The notes beneath the pieces are model-generated. The model was not told the DNA's origin. It did not search any database and was given only the letters and a program-made list of their open reading frames with translations. A DNA stretch of 64,000 bases from Kappaphycus alvarezii. Lineage: Eukaryota > Rhodophyta > Florideophyceae > Gigartinales > Solieriaceae. Positions 22,706 to 33,113 of this stretch are shown one piece after another. The stretch spans positions 1,178,001 through 1,242,000 of the forward strand of contig NADL03000705.1 of NCBI GenBank assembly GCA_002205965.3, written 5' to 3'. How positions within the stretch are numbered: position 1 is the first letter of the stretch; each line of letters opens with the position of its first letter. The position numbers and the translations under genes are program-made.

Positions 22706-23047
22706 ATGCCTCTAAATTCAAGCCCATGCCAAGATCAAATCGCGTCGGATCAAAACTCCACTGCCGTACCCCACTCATCCTTATCCCACCCCATCAGTCA
22801 GCGGTCAAGCGCACGCAAAAGACGCTCCAAATCAGCCGAAAAGGCGTCAAACAGCGCCGCGCCAACCCTAAAACAGTCTGCAAAACACCTCCTGACACTC
22901 ACACGAACGCCCTCTGCACAACTGTCAAACGACACAACGGCCGTACAAGCGACATGTGCGGCATCGCCCAACCACACTCGAATCCTCATGACGTGGCCCC
23001 GCACGACACAACCTCCCCTCCAAATTGTTCCTCGACCACATGGATGA
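22706..23047 (+). CDS. Unrecognised open frame, Ser/Lys/Arg-rich
   Basis: The ATG at 22706 opens 113 codons (start MPLNSSPCQDQIASDQ). They contain a basic Ser-rich stretch SSARKRRSKSAEKASNSAAP that could be a nuclear localisation signal. Codon use is mixed and resembles the neighbouring genes. It overlaps the 3' end of the minus-strand ORF 22986-23635, so the two may be convergent genes or one may be spurious. No domain recognised. Confidence 0.25.
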   Translation: MPLNSSPCQDQIASDQNSTAVPHSSLSHPISQRSSARKRRSKSAEKASNSAAPTLKQSAKHLLTLTRTPSAQLSNDTTAVQATCAASPNHTRILMTWPRTTQPPLQIVPRPHG

Positions 23048-23635
23048 CGTGTGCGCTCAGAACATCGACCGCCTTTCCGCAGATGACAAACACGCCGCTC
23101 GGTCTGGCGACGACAAAGCGGCGCCATGTCGGGGCGGTTGAGGCAAGCACTGGGATGTCTGCATGTGTGGGATTGTTGTTTGTAGAGGGTGTTTGTGGTG
23201 GGATGGGGGTGGATTTCAAACCGGTGTAAAGTTTCTTGCGCAACTTGAGGACGGACTTTGAGGGGGTGACATCGGGTTGTGAAACGGTGTTGCAGTGGTG
23301 GTTGGAGTGGGTAGCCAGGGTTTCGGGTTGTGTTGAAATGGGGATTTGTTTGGGGGTTGGGGGTTGTGTATGGGTTGTGTGTGGTGGGGGTGGGGGTGGG
23401 GGTTTGGAGGGGGATGATCGTCGTCGTCGTCGGTGTTGGAGAGGTCTGAGATTCGTTGGCGGAAGATGCGTGGGAGGAGGGAGGTGGTGTTGGGTTGTGG
23501 GCCGGAGGTTAGGGCGCCGGCTTCGCCTCTGGGACGGGAGACGGTGTAGGCGGGATTGTAGGTTTCGGGGGGGGGAGGTTGGAGAAGGGGGAGGTGTGGA
23601 GGGGATCGGGGGGATGGGTGCGTGCAAAGGGCATG
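22986..23635 (-). CDS. Unrecognised Pro-rich protein, frame-broken
   Basis: Read on the minus strand from ATG at 23635, the N terminus MPFARTHPPDPLHTSP runs into a C9 homopolymer (plus-strand G run near 23566-23574). After one shift it continues ETYNPAYTVSRPRGEAGALT, LLPRIFRQRISDLSNTDDDDD and a Pro/His-rich stretch. A second shift leads to SVLKLRKKLYTGLKSTP and WRRFVVARPSGVFVICGKAV, ending at a stop at 22986. The non-repetitive blocks use varied codons and look like real coding sequence, but I recognise no family. About 215 residues if both shifts are sequencing artefacts. Confidence 0.45.
23384..23413 (+). other. G-quadruplex-capable G-tract array
   Basis: Three runs of five G separated by single T (23386-23402) are followed within six bases by another G-rich run (GGAGGGGG). 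This meets the G3+N1-7 pattern with short loops. A 14-G run lies at about 23752-23765. These are on the non-coding strand of the Pro-rich ORF 22986-23635. Confidence 0.6.
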
Positions 23636-23865
23636 GTTTTTTTGTTTTGTTTGTTTTGGTAGAGGAGTGGTTGGATGGTTTGGGGAGGGGGAGGGGGTGT
23701 GTGGAAGGGGGAGAGGGGGAGAGGAGAGGGAGGAGTTGTGGCTGTGTGATCGGGGGGGGGGGGGGTGTGCTTTGTGTAGGTTGCAGAAAGGGTGTTGGAT
23801 GCTGGACACGTAAGGTTTTTGGGGAGGATTTTTTGGGGGGAATGGCTATGTTGCCCCCGCGGTGA

Positions 23866-23935
23866 CGCTTGTACCGTACCCTACTGTACCCTGTACCCTA
23901 CTGTACCTTACTGTACAGTAGACTAAAGTACAGTA
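23866..23935. repeat. GTACAGTAC/GTACCCTACTGTACC cluster
   Basis: Units of GTACC, CTACTGTACC and TACTGTACAGTA are repeated over about 65 bp, then GTACAGTACC. It directly abuts the RT fragment at 23943. Confidence 0.7.
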
Positions 23936-23942
23936 CCTTTTG

Positions 23943-24083
23943 CATCATGTGGATGACGTTTTTGTCTATGGCTTCACCTCTACGACTGGGGGAGAGGGGG
24001 CTTTGAATCATGTTTTCTTTTCCGCAGCGCATTGCCACAAGGTCAAGGTCCAAACATCGACAAGTGTAACGTGCGAAATTTAG
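23943..24083 (+). pseudogene. Short Ty3/gypsy reverse-transcriptase palm fragment
   Basis: A 46-codon frame reads HHVDDVFVYGFTSTTGG, then LNHVFFSAAHCHKVKVQ and ends at a stop. V-D-D-V-F-V-Y-G followed about 15 residues later by L-x-x-V-F matches the catalytic palm of gypsy RTs (Y-x-D-D, with His in the Tyr place) and the start of the next conserved block. No other retroelement domain flanks it, so it is an orphan fragment inside the gene island. Confidence 0.45.
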
Positions 24084-24507
24084 CCTGCTGTCCATATACA
24101 GTACACTAATTGAGCATAAGTGGTGGAACCGTCATCATGGTCCACGTGGCCGGCGTGGCTAGCTGCGGCTCGCAGCGTACATGGCATGTGGAAAACCCTT
24201 CACAGCATTTATTCAATTTCAATTTCAATTTCAAATAAAATCATCATCAATATTTTTCTGCTACATTTCATTCGACATTTAAATAATAGCACACGTGTAC
24301 CGACATCAGCAGCTATTTTTGTATCTCTGCCACCTGCCCCGTTTCTTATCCCAACCGTCATTCACAAACTCCCCGCTCAAACGTTTGATACTGCAGTATA
24401 CGGCCCGCTCCCACGTGCTCCTTCTCCTCCCTATTTCCCTTTTCCTTTCGCTTCCCCCTCCCCCTTCCCTCTTTCCCTTTTCCCTTCGTCCCCCAAAACT
24501 CTCCATC
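24084..24507. other. Intergenic, upstream of the Pro-rich membrane protein gene
   Basis: A small (ATTTCA)n-like run lies at 24212-24236 (ATTTCAATTTCAATTTCAAA). From 24410 the plus strand becomes almost purely C/T. No gene supported. Confidence 0.5.
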
Positions 24508-25502
24508 ATGCCGTCACCACATCTCGCCCAACACTTCATCCTCCTCCTCCTCCTCCTCCTCTCAATTCTCATTGTCCCTCCCCTCCCCGCTACCGGCTCC
24601 CCAACCCCACCACCGCCCCCCTCCGTCAAGTCATCGACCAAATCCCAACACTCCCAGACCCAACCCCTTTCGACCCCCTCGATCCAACTTCCATCCCCGA
24701 CCTCACTCCTCCCCCTCCCCTTCCCCCTCCGCCTCCGCCTCCGCCTCCCTCCCGCCCCTCCTTTTCCCCTTTCCCTCTCTCATCCCAATCCCATCCCTCT
24801 CCTCCCCCCCCCATCCCTCACCCCCCTCCCCTCATCCACCCCCCCAACCCCATCCAATTCCTCCATCCCCACTCCAACCTCCCTCCCCACCCTCGATCCA
24901 TCCCCCAATTCCACCCCCTCCCCCTCCCACCACCCGTTCTTCCCCCCACATCCCCCCAACAAACCCCCCCCCACCGCCCCAACCCCCTCCCCTCAACCCA
25001 ACCTCCCATCCCAATCCCCAGTCCAAACCCTCCCCCCAACCCCCCACCACAGACTCCCTCACCCCCGCCCCCGAAACATCCCCCCTCTCCCGCCCCGCCA
25101 TCATCGCAATCTCCATCTCCTCCGCCCTCTTCCTCTCCCTCTCCCTCTCCCTCCTCCTCTTCGTCCTCCGTCGTCGCCGCCGCCGCACAGACTCCCCCCC
25201 CAAACAACTACTACCACTTTACAGACCCAGCCACCCCCCCAACCTCATCCACCGCACCAAACCCTCCACCACCCGTCAACACACCCGCACCCCCAGCCCC
25301 ACCACCCGTCACTACCACTTCAAACACCCCCAAACCAAACCTCACAATCCACCCGCAGATAGACCACAACGGCCTTACCAACCCGCAAACATCGCCGTCG
25401 CTACCGCTCCAAGCGCCTCCCAGTTTTCCAGACGCGAAAGTGATGCCAGTTCCGCAAGTGGCGATACCATCGTCGCACCGGTCTATCGCTCCACCGGTTT
25501 GA
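24508..25502 (+). CDS. Pro-rich type I membrane protein, frame-broken
   Basis: From ATG at 24508 the sequence MPSPHLAQHFILLLLLLLSI followed by VPPLPATGSP is a clear signal peptide with a small-residue cleavage region. A long Pro/Ser-rich ectodomain follows. The frame LSRPAIIAISISSALFLSLS then LLLFVLRRRRRR (25080-25190) is a single membrane span with an arginine stop-transfer block. A third frame gives a cytoplasmic tail starting NNYYHFTDPATPPTS and ending at 25502. These three pieces lie in three different frames. The shift after RRRRRR coincides with a C9 run at 25193-25201, and the earlier one lies within other C runs. The topology is cell-wall-sensor or receptor-like; no ligand or kinase domain is present and function is unknown. 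Confidence 0.55.
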
Positions 25503-26084
25503 GTACCGCACATCCAAGTGCTACTGCCCTTGGTTTCGAAAGCCTGTCGGCTAGCTTGCATTGTTTTCTTGTTGACCTTCCGGGATTTGTTTCCCTTGTC
25601 TTTTGGGTGGGGCTTGTGCCTTTTTCGCGGCTCGAGTGTGTGTGTTGTGCGATCCACATGACCCACGGTTTGGTGTGTGCGGGATTCTCGCGTCCGGATT
25701 TTCGCGCGGCGTGGGGTGTCATTGTGGAAGGCGCGGTAAGCGGGCTGGTTGCGTGGAGGGCGATGGGGCGTGATCGGGTGCGAGAAATTCAACATGCTGA
25801 TTTTTTAGAGGCCTTGCTTCTCCCTCTCTCGCTCTCCCTCTCTTGGTGTGCGAATGACGCAACCAGTTGATTATTGCGAGCGTGTGCGGTGAACGGACGG
25901 ACGGTCACTTTTCTGGATGTTACGTGGTCCATACCACGGGTGAATATAGAATAAATGGAAATTCAAAATGGGTTGCGTTTGCAATGTCTGCACTCGGTTT
26001 TGGTTTTGGGGCATACGAGGACATATTCGGCGCGCACTTAAGCATGCCTGATGTGTTTGGTGTGTGTTTGAAACGCTCGTTAAC
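25503..26084. other. Intergenic between the Pro-rich gene and the MAP kinase
   Basis: Open frames continue through this stretch on both strands but none resembles a protein family, and they extend from the Pro-rich gene. It probably contains the 3' end of that gene and the promoter of the kinase gene. Confidence 0.5.
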
Positions 26085-27759
26085 ATGAAGGGGAAAGATA
26101 TTAAGCAGTGGGTTTTGAACAGACGGCGCAGTCTTTGTGAATCCCGCCCCGCGACACGACAAAACTCTGACCAAACTCGCGCGCTCCCTCCCCCGCCGCC
26201 TCGTGAGTCGATGGATGTCGACACTACTACTTCCCGACCAGACTGCAATTCGCTTGCCGTGAAGAACACCTTTTATGTAAAGGGTACTCCATTCCGTATT
26301 GACCCGCGCTACTCTTTCCGAAAGGCCCTGGGACTCGGTGCGTATGGTGTCGTTTGCTCCGCCGATGATGCACTGTCCGGGCGCAAAGTGGCCGTGAAAA
26401 AAGTCAGCGACGTGTTCAACGATCTGACAGATGCAAAGCGGATCATCCGCGAGATTCGCCTGATGAAGTCTATGAATCATGCCAATATTTTGCAGATCAT
26501 TGATATGGACGAGCCGGAGGACTATGATACCTTTAACGATGTCTACATTGTCTCGGAGCTATGGACACTGATATGAATAAGCTGCTCCGCTCCCAGAATC
26601 GACTCGTCGAAAACACAAGCAATATTTCACGTACCAGATTTGCCGTGCCTTGAAATATATACACAGGTAAGAGAGAATGCCTCGACCCAAGCTGGTCGTG
26701 GACAGGGCCCCAGCAATGTCGTTTTGTGTTTTCGCAGTACCAGTTAGCAGCCTTACTAATGGAAACCTTTTCTCCTTGCGTCTTGGTATGTCGTTTTCTC
26801 GTTGGTGCCAATCTTTGAAAAAAATTGCGCAGCGCAAACATTCTGCACAGAGACTTGAAACCAGCAAACATTCTAGTTTCGGCAACCGTAAGTTCACTCA
26901 TCACTTTTTCACTGCCGTCTATCGGATGGTGCATTTCAAAGACAGGCAGCAGCTGAAATTCAAACAGGCACTTGGCTTCAAATACTTCCCTCGCCCCTTT
27001 TGTTTGCTCAACGACGTTGGGTAGAATTGATTTTTACTTTTGTCCACCTTCCCACCAATTTCCGACTCTGGAAAGACTAACACAAACCGATTGCAGTGTG
27101 AGATTAAGATATGTGATTTTGGACTGGCAAGATACATGGACCCTAGCAAGGGTGAGAATCAAAATATGACAGAATATGTTGTTACCAGGTGGTATCGCGC
27201 TCCTGAGCTCCTCCTTGCGCAGGACGAGTATTCCACAGCCGTTGATATGTGGAGCGTGGGCTGCATGGTTGCAGAACTCTACTCTCGTGAACCGCTTTTT
27301 CCCGGCACGGACGTGAAGAACCAAATTGAGCGTATATGCAAGCTACTTGGAAAACCCTCGATGGAACAGATCACATCGATCCGGAACCCAAAGGCGCGCA
27401 AATTTTTGGAAAAGATTCCACACGTAACTCGCATCAAACTCGAGCATATCATGTCGGATTCGTCACCACAGGCTCGAGACTTTGTAAGCAAATTGCTCCA
27501 GTTTGAACCAACGAAACGCCTCTCAGTGGACGACGCTCTCGCGCACCCATACCTGGCAGACTTTCGCGACCCTGCCTCGGAGATTATTGCCCGAGAAATC
27601 GTAAGAGAGTATCTCGAGCCCCCAAACGAGGAGAAATTAGGCCCCAGTGGCATTCGGCGCTTAATGTGGGACGAGATTTTGGCATTCCGTCCCAGTGCGA
27701 AAACCCGTGAATCGCCTTCAGCTGTCCTCGCAAAGCAAAAACTTGAGTTCATGAAGTGA
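26085..27759 (+). CDS. ERK-type MAP kinase, three exons, two 1-nt breaks
   Basis: A serine/threonine kinase of the MAPK cascade. Exon 1 (26085-26666) has a Pro-rich N-terminal extension of about 65 residues, the Gly-rich loop LGLGAYGVV (residues 82-90) and VAVKK with the ATP-binding Lys at 105. Exon 2 (26833-26887) encodes ILHRDLKPANILVSAT, the catalytic loop. Exon 3 (27097-27759) has ICDFGLARY, the activation segment NMTEYVVTRWYRAPE with the T-E-Y dual phosphorylation motif of ERK-class MAPKs, and DMWSVGCMVAEL. Introns are 166 and 209 nt, with GTAAGA/GTAAGT donors and CAG acceptors. Exon 1 lacks one base near 26561 (SEL-ATGGAC) and one near 26611 (GAAAA-CAC); reading across them restores the family alignment at about 433 residues. 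The start could instead be the in-frame ATG at 26064. Confidence 0.88.
26667..26832 (+). other. MAP kinase intron 1
   Basis: CACAG|GTAAGAG at the donor and TTGCGCAG|CGCA at the acceptor. TACTAAT near 26754 is a plausible branch site. Phase 2; 166 nt. Confidence 0.8.
26888..27096 (+). other. MAP kinase intron 2
   Basis: ACC|GTAAGT at the donor and GATTGCAG|TGT at the acceptor. GACTAAC near 27075 is a plausible branch site. Phase 0; 209 nt. Confidence 0.8.
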
Positions 27760-27925
27760 ATAGCAGCAACGCCGTGCCCCTTGTCCTCGGTGAGATATTT
27801 TCTGCAGTTGTAGTGGTGCAGTAGAGGCAAGTTCAAAAGCAAGTTCATAAAGTGAAACCAAGTTTCATAGGCTTCAGGTGCTACATTATTGTGGTCAATC
27901 CATGCGCAACATTTGACGTCCATGC

Positions 27926-28334
27926 CTAGCCTTTTCTGTTGTTTTTCTTCATAACTGTGAGTACAGAGTAAATCGAAGCGTTTCCTTCATCTACCTCGCA
28001 TATAATAAAAGCATACTCAACGTTTCTTTGCGCCACTTCGAAAAACTCGTCGTCCTTCGCCAGAGCGAGCCAGTTGAAATCTACACAATCAATCGGAAGG
28101 CTCATGCGCCATGAATGTAGTTGGTGTTTATTGATTTCCTGTAGGTTTGCGAAGATTAGACTTCCGTATTCCAAGTTGACAGGATTGTATGTTGCTCAAA
28201 GAGTCGAAGATCAGTGGGGCAGAAATTCGTCCAATGTAACATGGAGCATGTTGATATTATGCAAGTTAGGGGTGCAGAAGCAACCGGCCTCGATACGAAT
28301 CAAGGCTTTTTCAAGACATCTGCAAAACAACGGC
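27926..28334 (-). other. Coding-like sequence 3' of the zinc-finger gene
   Basis: Minus-strand blocks KALIRIEAGCFCTPNLHNIN (in 28211-28396) and WRMSLPIDCVDFNWLALAKD, DDEFFEVAQRNVEYAF (27926-28174) look protein-like and lie in the same frame class, separated by two stops. They could be a longer C terminus of the zinc-finger protein, a separate small gene or a relic. No family recognised. Confidence 0.3.
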
Positions 28335-29082
28335 TTATTTCGGAGCGGTATCGACTTCGAGAACCTCAATCTTATCTCTCGGAATATGATGCACAAGTCT
28401 CATCTGCGGAACAAAATGGAAAACGAGATCACAGGAATATCGAGTTGTCTCAATCGATCAGTAAGGGTAGCATAAGGAGCACATTAAAGAGACTAGAATA
28501 GTGTATGACTTACGTGCTTGACACAGTTTGACTTTCTCGCAAATTTTCTGAAGCAGACGCGACAGACATAGGGGCGAATGTTTTCATGGACGTTGCTAAC
28601 ATGAGTTCCAAGATTGCACCTCTTCTTAAATCTCATTGGACAAAGGGTGCATTTGTAAGGCTTCTCCTCCTTTGAAGAGCAAAGGAGGTTTGTGCTTCCT
28701 GCCACTGGGCTGTCGCTGTCGGCAAGAACTGTTTCCCAGTACTTTCTCGACTCTGGAGACTTTGAGGATATGCTCGGAGAACGAGGCCCATGAGGCTTCA
28801 TGTTTTGAGCCGGGCTGTGATACAATCCTACAAGGGTATTCCCGGGACATCCCTTCATCTCTTCGGTCTTGACGATTGGTCTTCGGGCGGGGTAAATCAA
28901 GTTGTCATTGCTTCGCGGGATCTTGCTTCACGATTTTGAAGGATATAATCATTACGAACGGAGCTGCTTGAGCTACCAGACTGCCCGGCATTCATTTCTT
29001 CTCTTGTGGACCCTATGAACGTTGCTTCAAGCCCTGGCAACCCCGGCTGGCTTTCGGCTTGCGTGTAAACTTCGAAGGACAT
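28335..29082 (-). CDS. C2H2 zinc-finger protein, two exons, one 1-nt break
   Basis: A probable DNA-binding protein. On the minus strand exon 1 runs from ATG at 29082 to 28514. Two C2H2 fingers lie at its end: YKCTLCPMRFKKRCNLGTH followed by VSNVH, and YVCRVCFRKFARKSNCVKH. The second finger loses its last His unless a 110-nt intron (28404-28513, GTAAGT...CCGCAG) is removed, which adds MRLVH and so completes C-x2-C-x12-H-x4-H. Exon 2 ends at the stop at 28335. The N-terminal part is Ser-rich and acidic (MSFEVYTQAESQPGLPG). Between MSFEV...EAMT and LIYPARRP near 28905 one base seems missing, probably from an A run. The splice-restored finger is good evidence that the intron is real. Target genes unknown. 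Confidence 0.75.
28404..28513 (-). other. Intron of the zinc-finger gene
   Basis: CAC|GTAAGT donor and TTCCGCAG|ATG acceptor, 110 nt. Removing it supplies the final His of finger 2, which the unspliced frame lacks at the correct spacing. Confidence 0.75.
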
Positions 29083-29818
29083 GGCTCGGCATGTAAATAT
29101 GCAACAGCACAGTGTACGCTCTCGTCAAAATTTTTGCCCCCGAGCCTTCTGTCAGTAAGCGCTCTTTGTGCAAGCCTTGTACAAGCGCAGACAACGACAA
29201 CGTGACACAAAATTCTTTCGGTGTGACTAGCACGAATTAGAAATTGGAGTAGCAGTGTCTGGAGAGTGGGTGGATTACTGCTTGAAGCTTTTATACCTAT
29301 GAGCTTGAAGTAGCACTGACGAACGGAAATCTATACGAGTTGCAGTAATTGACAGGTCAGATATCATTTGAAACGGATATCAACGTTGCGCGTGGCAGCC
29401 TTAGTCTCAAAGAGTTTACACTAGGGACTGCAGAATATGAGGTAGCAAGATTTACGTAGAAGAGATCGAAAATGCAGATCTTGATGAACACGTACACTTT
29501 CTTCTAATGCTGACTTTTCATATCGATTCATGGATTTGATTTCAGCACAATTTAATTGTTGGTTGTGGATGTATAATAAAAGTCACGGTGTTAACATTCA
29601 AACATCAGAGAAAGGTACCTAACTTACTTGGCCTTTCCAGAGACTTCATGTCCATAATGCTCCAGTACATGCCTGGAATCAGCAAAAGGAAAAAATGTTA
29701 TGGAGCCATACTGCAACATTCAATCACCAAATAGAAATAAAGGACGCAAAGAGGATAGGTGAAGTACTTTAAAAGTTAGAACCTCTCCCAGAATCTCTCC
29801 CTGAAGCTCTCCTCAGTC
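29083..29818. other. Intergenic, no gene seen
   Basis: Only short open frames. It includes the promoter side of the zinc-finger gene. Confidence 0.5.
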
Positions 29819-30137
29819 ATGACTACTGAAGTTGACATAAATGCTATGTCGAAAAGGAGGTGAGATACAAGAATATACAGTGGACAAGCATCTGTACAAC
29901 GCTTTTGGATTACATTCAGCAGAGGGCAGCACATGGTCCATTGAGTACCGAAAGTTCGTTTGGTTGGAAGTTTATGCGTCGAATTTCCTTTTTATATGCG
30001 TATCCAATTGCAAGCAGTTCTACCACCTTGTTACCCTATTTCCTCTGCTACAAATGAAAGTGTTGTTCCCAGCGAATAACGATGTAACGCCTAGAATATT
30101 ACTGTCTGCACTAGTTTCCTTCCATCTTTTCGCGTGA
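29819..30137 (+). other. Possible coding remnant, Myb/SANT-like at best
   Basis: A short frame from ATG at 29819 (MTTEVDINAMSKRR) stops, and a shifted frame continues YKNIQWTSICTTLLDYIQQR, then STESSFGWKFMRRISF. The pattern W-T-x8-LL...G...ESxF is reminiscent of the first half of a Myb/SANT-like DNA-binding domain, but the second half is not readable. I give this as a possibility only. Confidence 0.2.
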
Positions 30138-30511
30138 ATCAAACCAACAGCGGCCAATACGGAGGAAGAAATTTGTTGATTTCGCGTGGATCGAGTTCGG
30201 TTTTACTGGACAGATCGGAAATTGAATGGGAAATTTTTATGTGACCAGCACTATCTGTTGTGAGACCAGCACATTCCCTGAAGTATAGGGGCTAGATCAT
30301 CTCTTCACTGTCTTGTAACTCGGAGACGTGCGTTGTCCATGCATGCAGGAGGATATGAGTAACCCGTTGCAAGTTAAAAGATGTCATGAAATCAGGATTA
30401 CTGCGCTCATAGAGAATGTTTATCTTTGCTTCCTCTTTTGGAAGGCATCGAGATGTTTGCACTGTCCCGACCAGGAGACAGTATTGTTGATCCGCCAGAG
30501 CCTTTGCCTCC

Positions 30512-31112
30512 TACAGTACGTATTTTGTACAGTACGGTACGGTACTGTAGACTGTACTGACACATGGTTCAAGCAATATTGTCTACAATACTGTACTGTA
30601 CAGTAGTCTGTGATACTGTAAGCTTAAAGTGGACTATGCAATGTTGCAGCTATTTCTGTAGCAGACAGTGCCGAGTCGCGCACACTGCATTGTGCTTGCA
30701 GTGGGGAATATCTTTTGGCATTATTATCTATGGTCCAGTGCGGAACACAGTCGAGCAGACCTTCAAGCTACTGTACAAAGTACTGTACTGTACAACTACT
30801 GTAGAGGCATCAACTTCACCTTCAGCATTTTTTAAACTTTGCAATAAAGCAATTGAATTTTCCTCGCTGGTCTTATCAGTTACTTCTGCTTTCCACCTTC
30901 TATAGTACTGTATGTCTGTATTGTACTGTATGTACAGTACTCTTGTTCAAATTCACTCCCTGCCACGGTGATCACAATGTACCGTATACATTGTATACAT
31001 TGTTATTGTCGGGCGAAAATGGATACAAATTACTGACTGTAAGCACAGATTGGGCTGCTGAACCGAACAGTATAGTACTGTATAGTATACTGTACAGTAC
31101 TGTACAGTACAA
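30512..31112. repeat. Dense array of GTACAGTAC/GTACTGTAC palindromes
   Basis: Clusters lie at about 30512-30610, 30772-30800, 30903-30945 and 31070-31112, built from overlapping TACAGTA and TACTGTA units. The last contains TACTGTACAGTACTGTACAG. All apparent open frames here are translations of these units. Confidence 0.75.
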
Positions 31113-33113
31113 CAACCCGTGTAGTACAAAAAAGTAGATTTTCTGGAATGTGGGATTAGTGCAAAAGGTAAAACGAAAAGGGAGACTGCCAGTTTGTCAG
31201 GCACAGGGTTGGAAAGCAGGGTACAGGGTTTGCACAGACCGTCTAGAGTGTAGAAAAGAGGGGGTGTGTGCAGCTGGGAGAGACCAGAAGAGGAGGAAAG
31301 CAGATTGAACTGCTGGTGTTTCTGGAGGAGAGGCTGCGCTGGTCGAATTTCATAGCAATCTGTTATAACAACTCGGTTTGATCAAAGTAGTCAAACCTTC
31401 CACAGAATTACAATATATCGTCATGCATCGTCCCAACGTGGGCAGGTAAATGCGCAGCGATCACTGTCTGCGCCTGTCTACGTGAATAAATTCCAGCTTG
31501 TGCACTGCTGGAGGGACCGTGAGTTTTCAGTACAAGCCAAAAACAAGAACCCAAACCTGCAATTGATCATTCTAGTGGCTGGCATTGCTCGTATTTGCAA
31601 TTGAAATTCTGTCCCTGATCACATCAACTACCACTCAGCAGGGGGATGTTGATCATGGGCTGTCTACGGTTTGACGTTTTTATCAGCTATACATGACAGC
31701 ACATTAGCACTATGCTGCACTGCACTAGTCTTGAGCACTCCAAAGAAGGATACCTAGAAGCAGGTGTCTTTGGCATACTGTATTAAGTGTTCCTTGCTTG
31801 ATACGGTACGTGTGGAAACTACCAAGACCGAGCCCTTTTTTATAGATACAAACAATTTACATATGTCTATTTGCAGTCCGATAAGATAGCTGTTTTGCCC
31901 TCACCACTTTTTGGGTTTACGTAGTCTATAGTTTCTCTGTCCTAGTAATCAATTTACAATAAGTTAGACATAGCGTTAGTGCTTGCTTTACAGCAGGTGC
32001 TCTAGAACATCCGCTAGGGATCGTAGCTAGTAGACAAGTGCCCTACAGATAGAACTACCCCAACTATTCGCCTATACAAGACTTCTCCGCCTTGGGCATC
32101 AAAGTAAAAAACCGCCAACAATTTTATTTCAACCTTTTCAACCCTTACTCTAGAGAAAACATTAACAGTTCTTTTCAGGCTCACCGCTATCGCAGCCAGT
32201 CTGACCTTTTATTTTTGAATTTTGCTGCAATCCGGATTTACCGTTTTTGTGGGATTTAAAAAGTACTGTGTCTTCGATGGTGAAAAACCTGATTGATCTA
32301 TTTACTCGTGTAAAGCCTCGTATAATTTGGTAAATATTAGCAGCATGGACTTTAATTCATTTCTGTGTGATAGTGTAACGTACCGTAGTACCGTCATCAT
32401 TACACTGTAGTGTGACTAAATCGACATTAAGATGATTGAGACCAAGAGGAACGTGTGATGTGGCCACGTGTGTGTAGAAACTAGGATGATTTTATAGTCG
32501 TAGATTGACGTGGCGTTGAATCAGCATCTTGTTTGAGTTATGTAATTAAGGGCAAGTGGAGGAAATTGGGGTGCTTTACTGATTAGGGATGCAGGACGGC
32601 TATTTTCCGAAGGCTAAGGGGGTTAGGTATGCGTAATGAAGAGTCTGGAAATGAGGCCGCTTCATGAGGTACTACCTCACAGGGCTGGTGGGAGTATAGG
32701 TATATGTGATGCCGATGATCATCCATAACTACAGCACAGGAGGCTTCAATATGGTGCGCGACTTTCTTATAAGTCGGCATTTTTGGAGCTTTTGGAAGAA
32801 ATGACGCAATCAAACTGTTTTGGTAAAGATTTTTGTTTCTTAAAGCCATATCCTGCCCGGGAGCAGGTGTTCAGTTTAATTCGGAAAATGGTAGCCAAAG
32901 TATTTCAAGAAGGGCTAATCAAAGGAGTGAATTCCGTATACGCCAATCTGAAGACAAAACATGTCACTGCCAACCAATAGCACAAAAATGCTTGCAATTT
33001 CTCTCTTTAATCCATTTCAACACATCATCCGTACACAACATCTTTTCTCACTGAAAATTGTCCGCGGTCGATTCTTATCCGGAAACTAGCGAAGTAAACC
33101 TGATGTTCTCCAG
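31113..33113. other. Intergenic, no recognised gene
   Basis: Open frames of 65-88 codons at 32583-33054 overlap on both strands without recognised domains. The plus-strand one (32783-32980) precedes the candidate small Cys-rich gene, but I cannot connect them. Confidence 0.45.

Noticed and set aside
23236-23865. 209-codon plus-strand Gly/Arg/Trp-rich frame
   Set aside because: Antisense of C-rich coding sequence. Composition is explained by G runs.
24572-25870. 432-codon single frame taken as one protein
   Set aside because: It lacks the signal peptide frame and reads through the tail in another frame. Stop-free length is expected in C/T-only sequence, where stops on this strand are rare.
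30328-31137. Three overlapping plus-strand frames of 92-113 codons
   Set aside because: They are mostly translations of TACAGTA/TACTGTA units.
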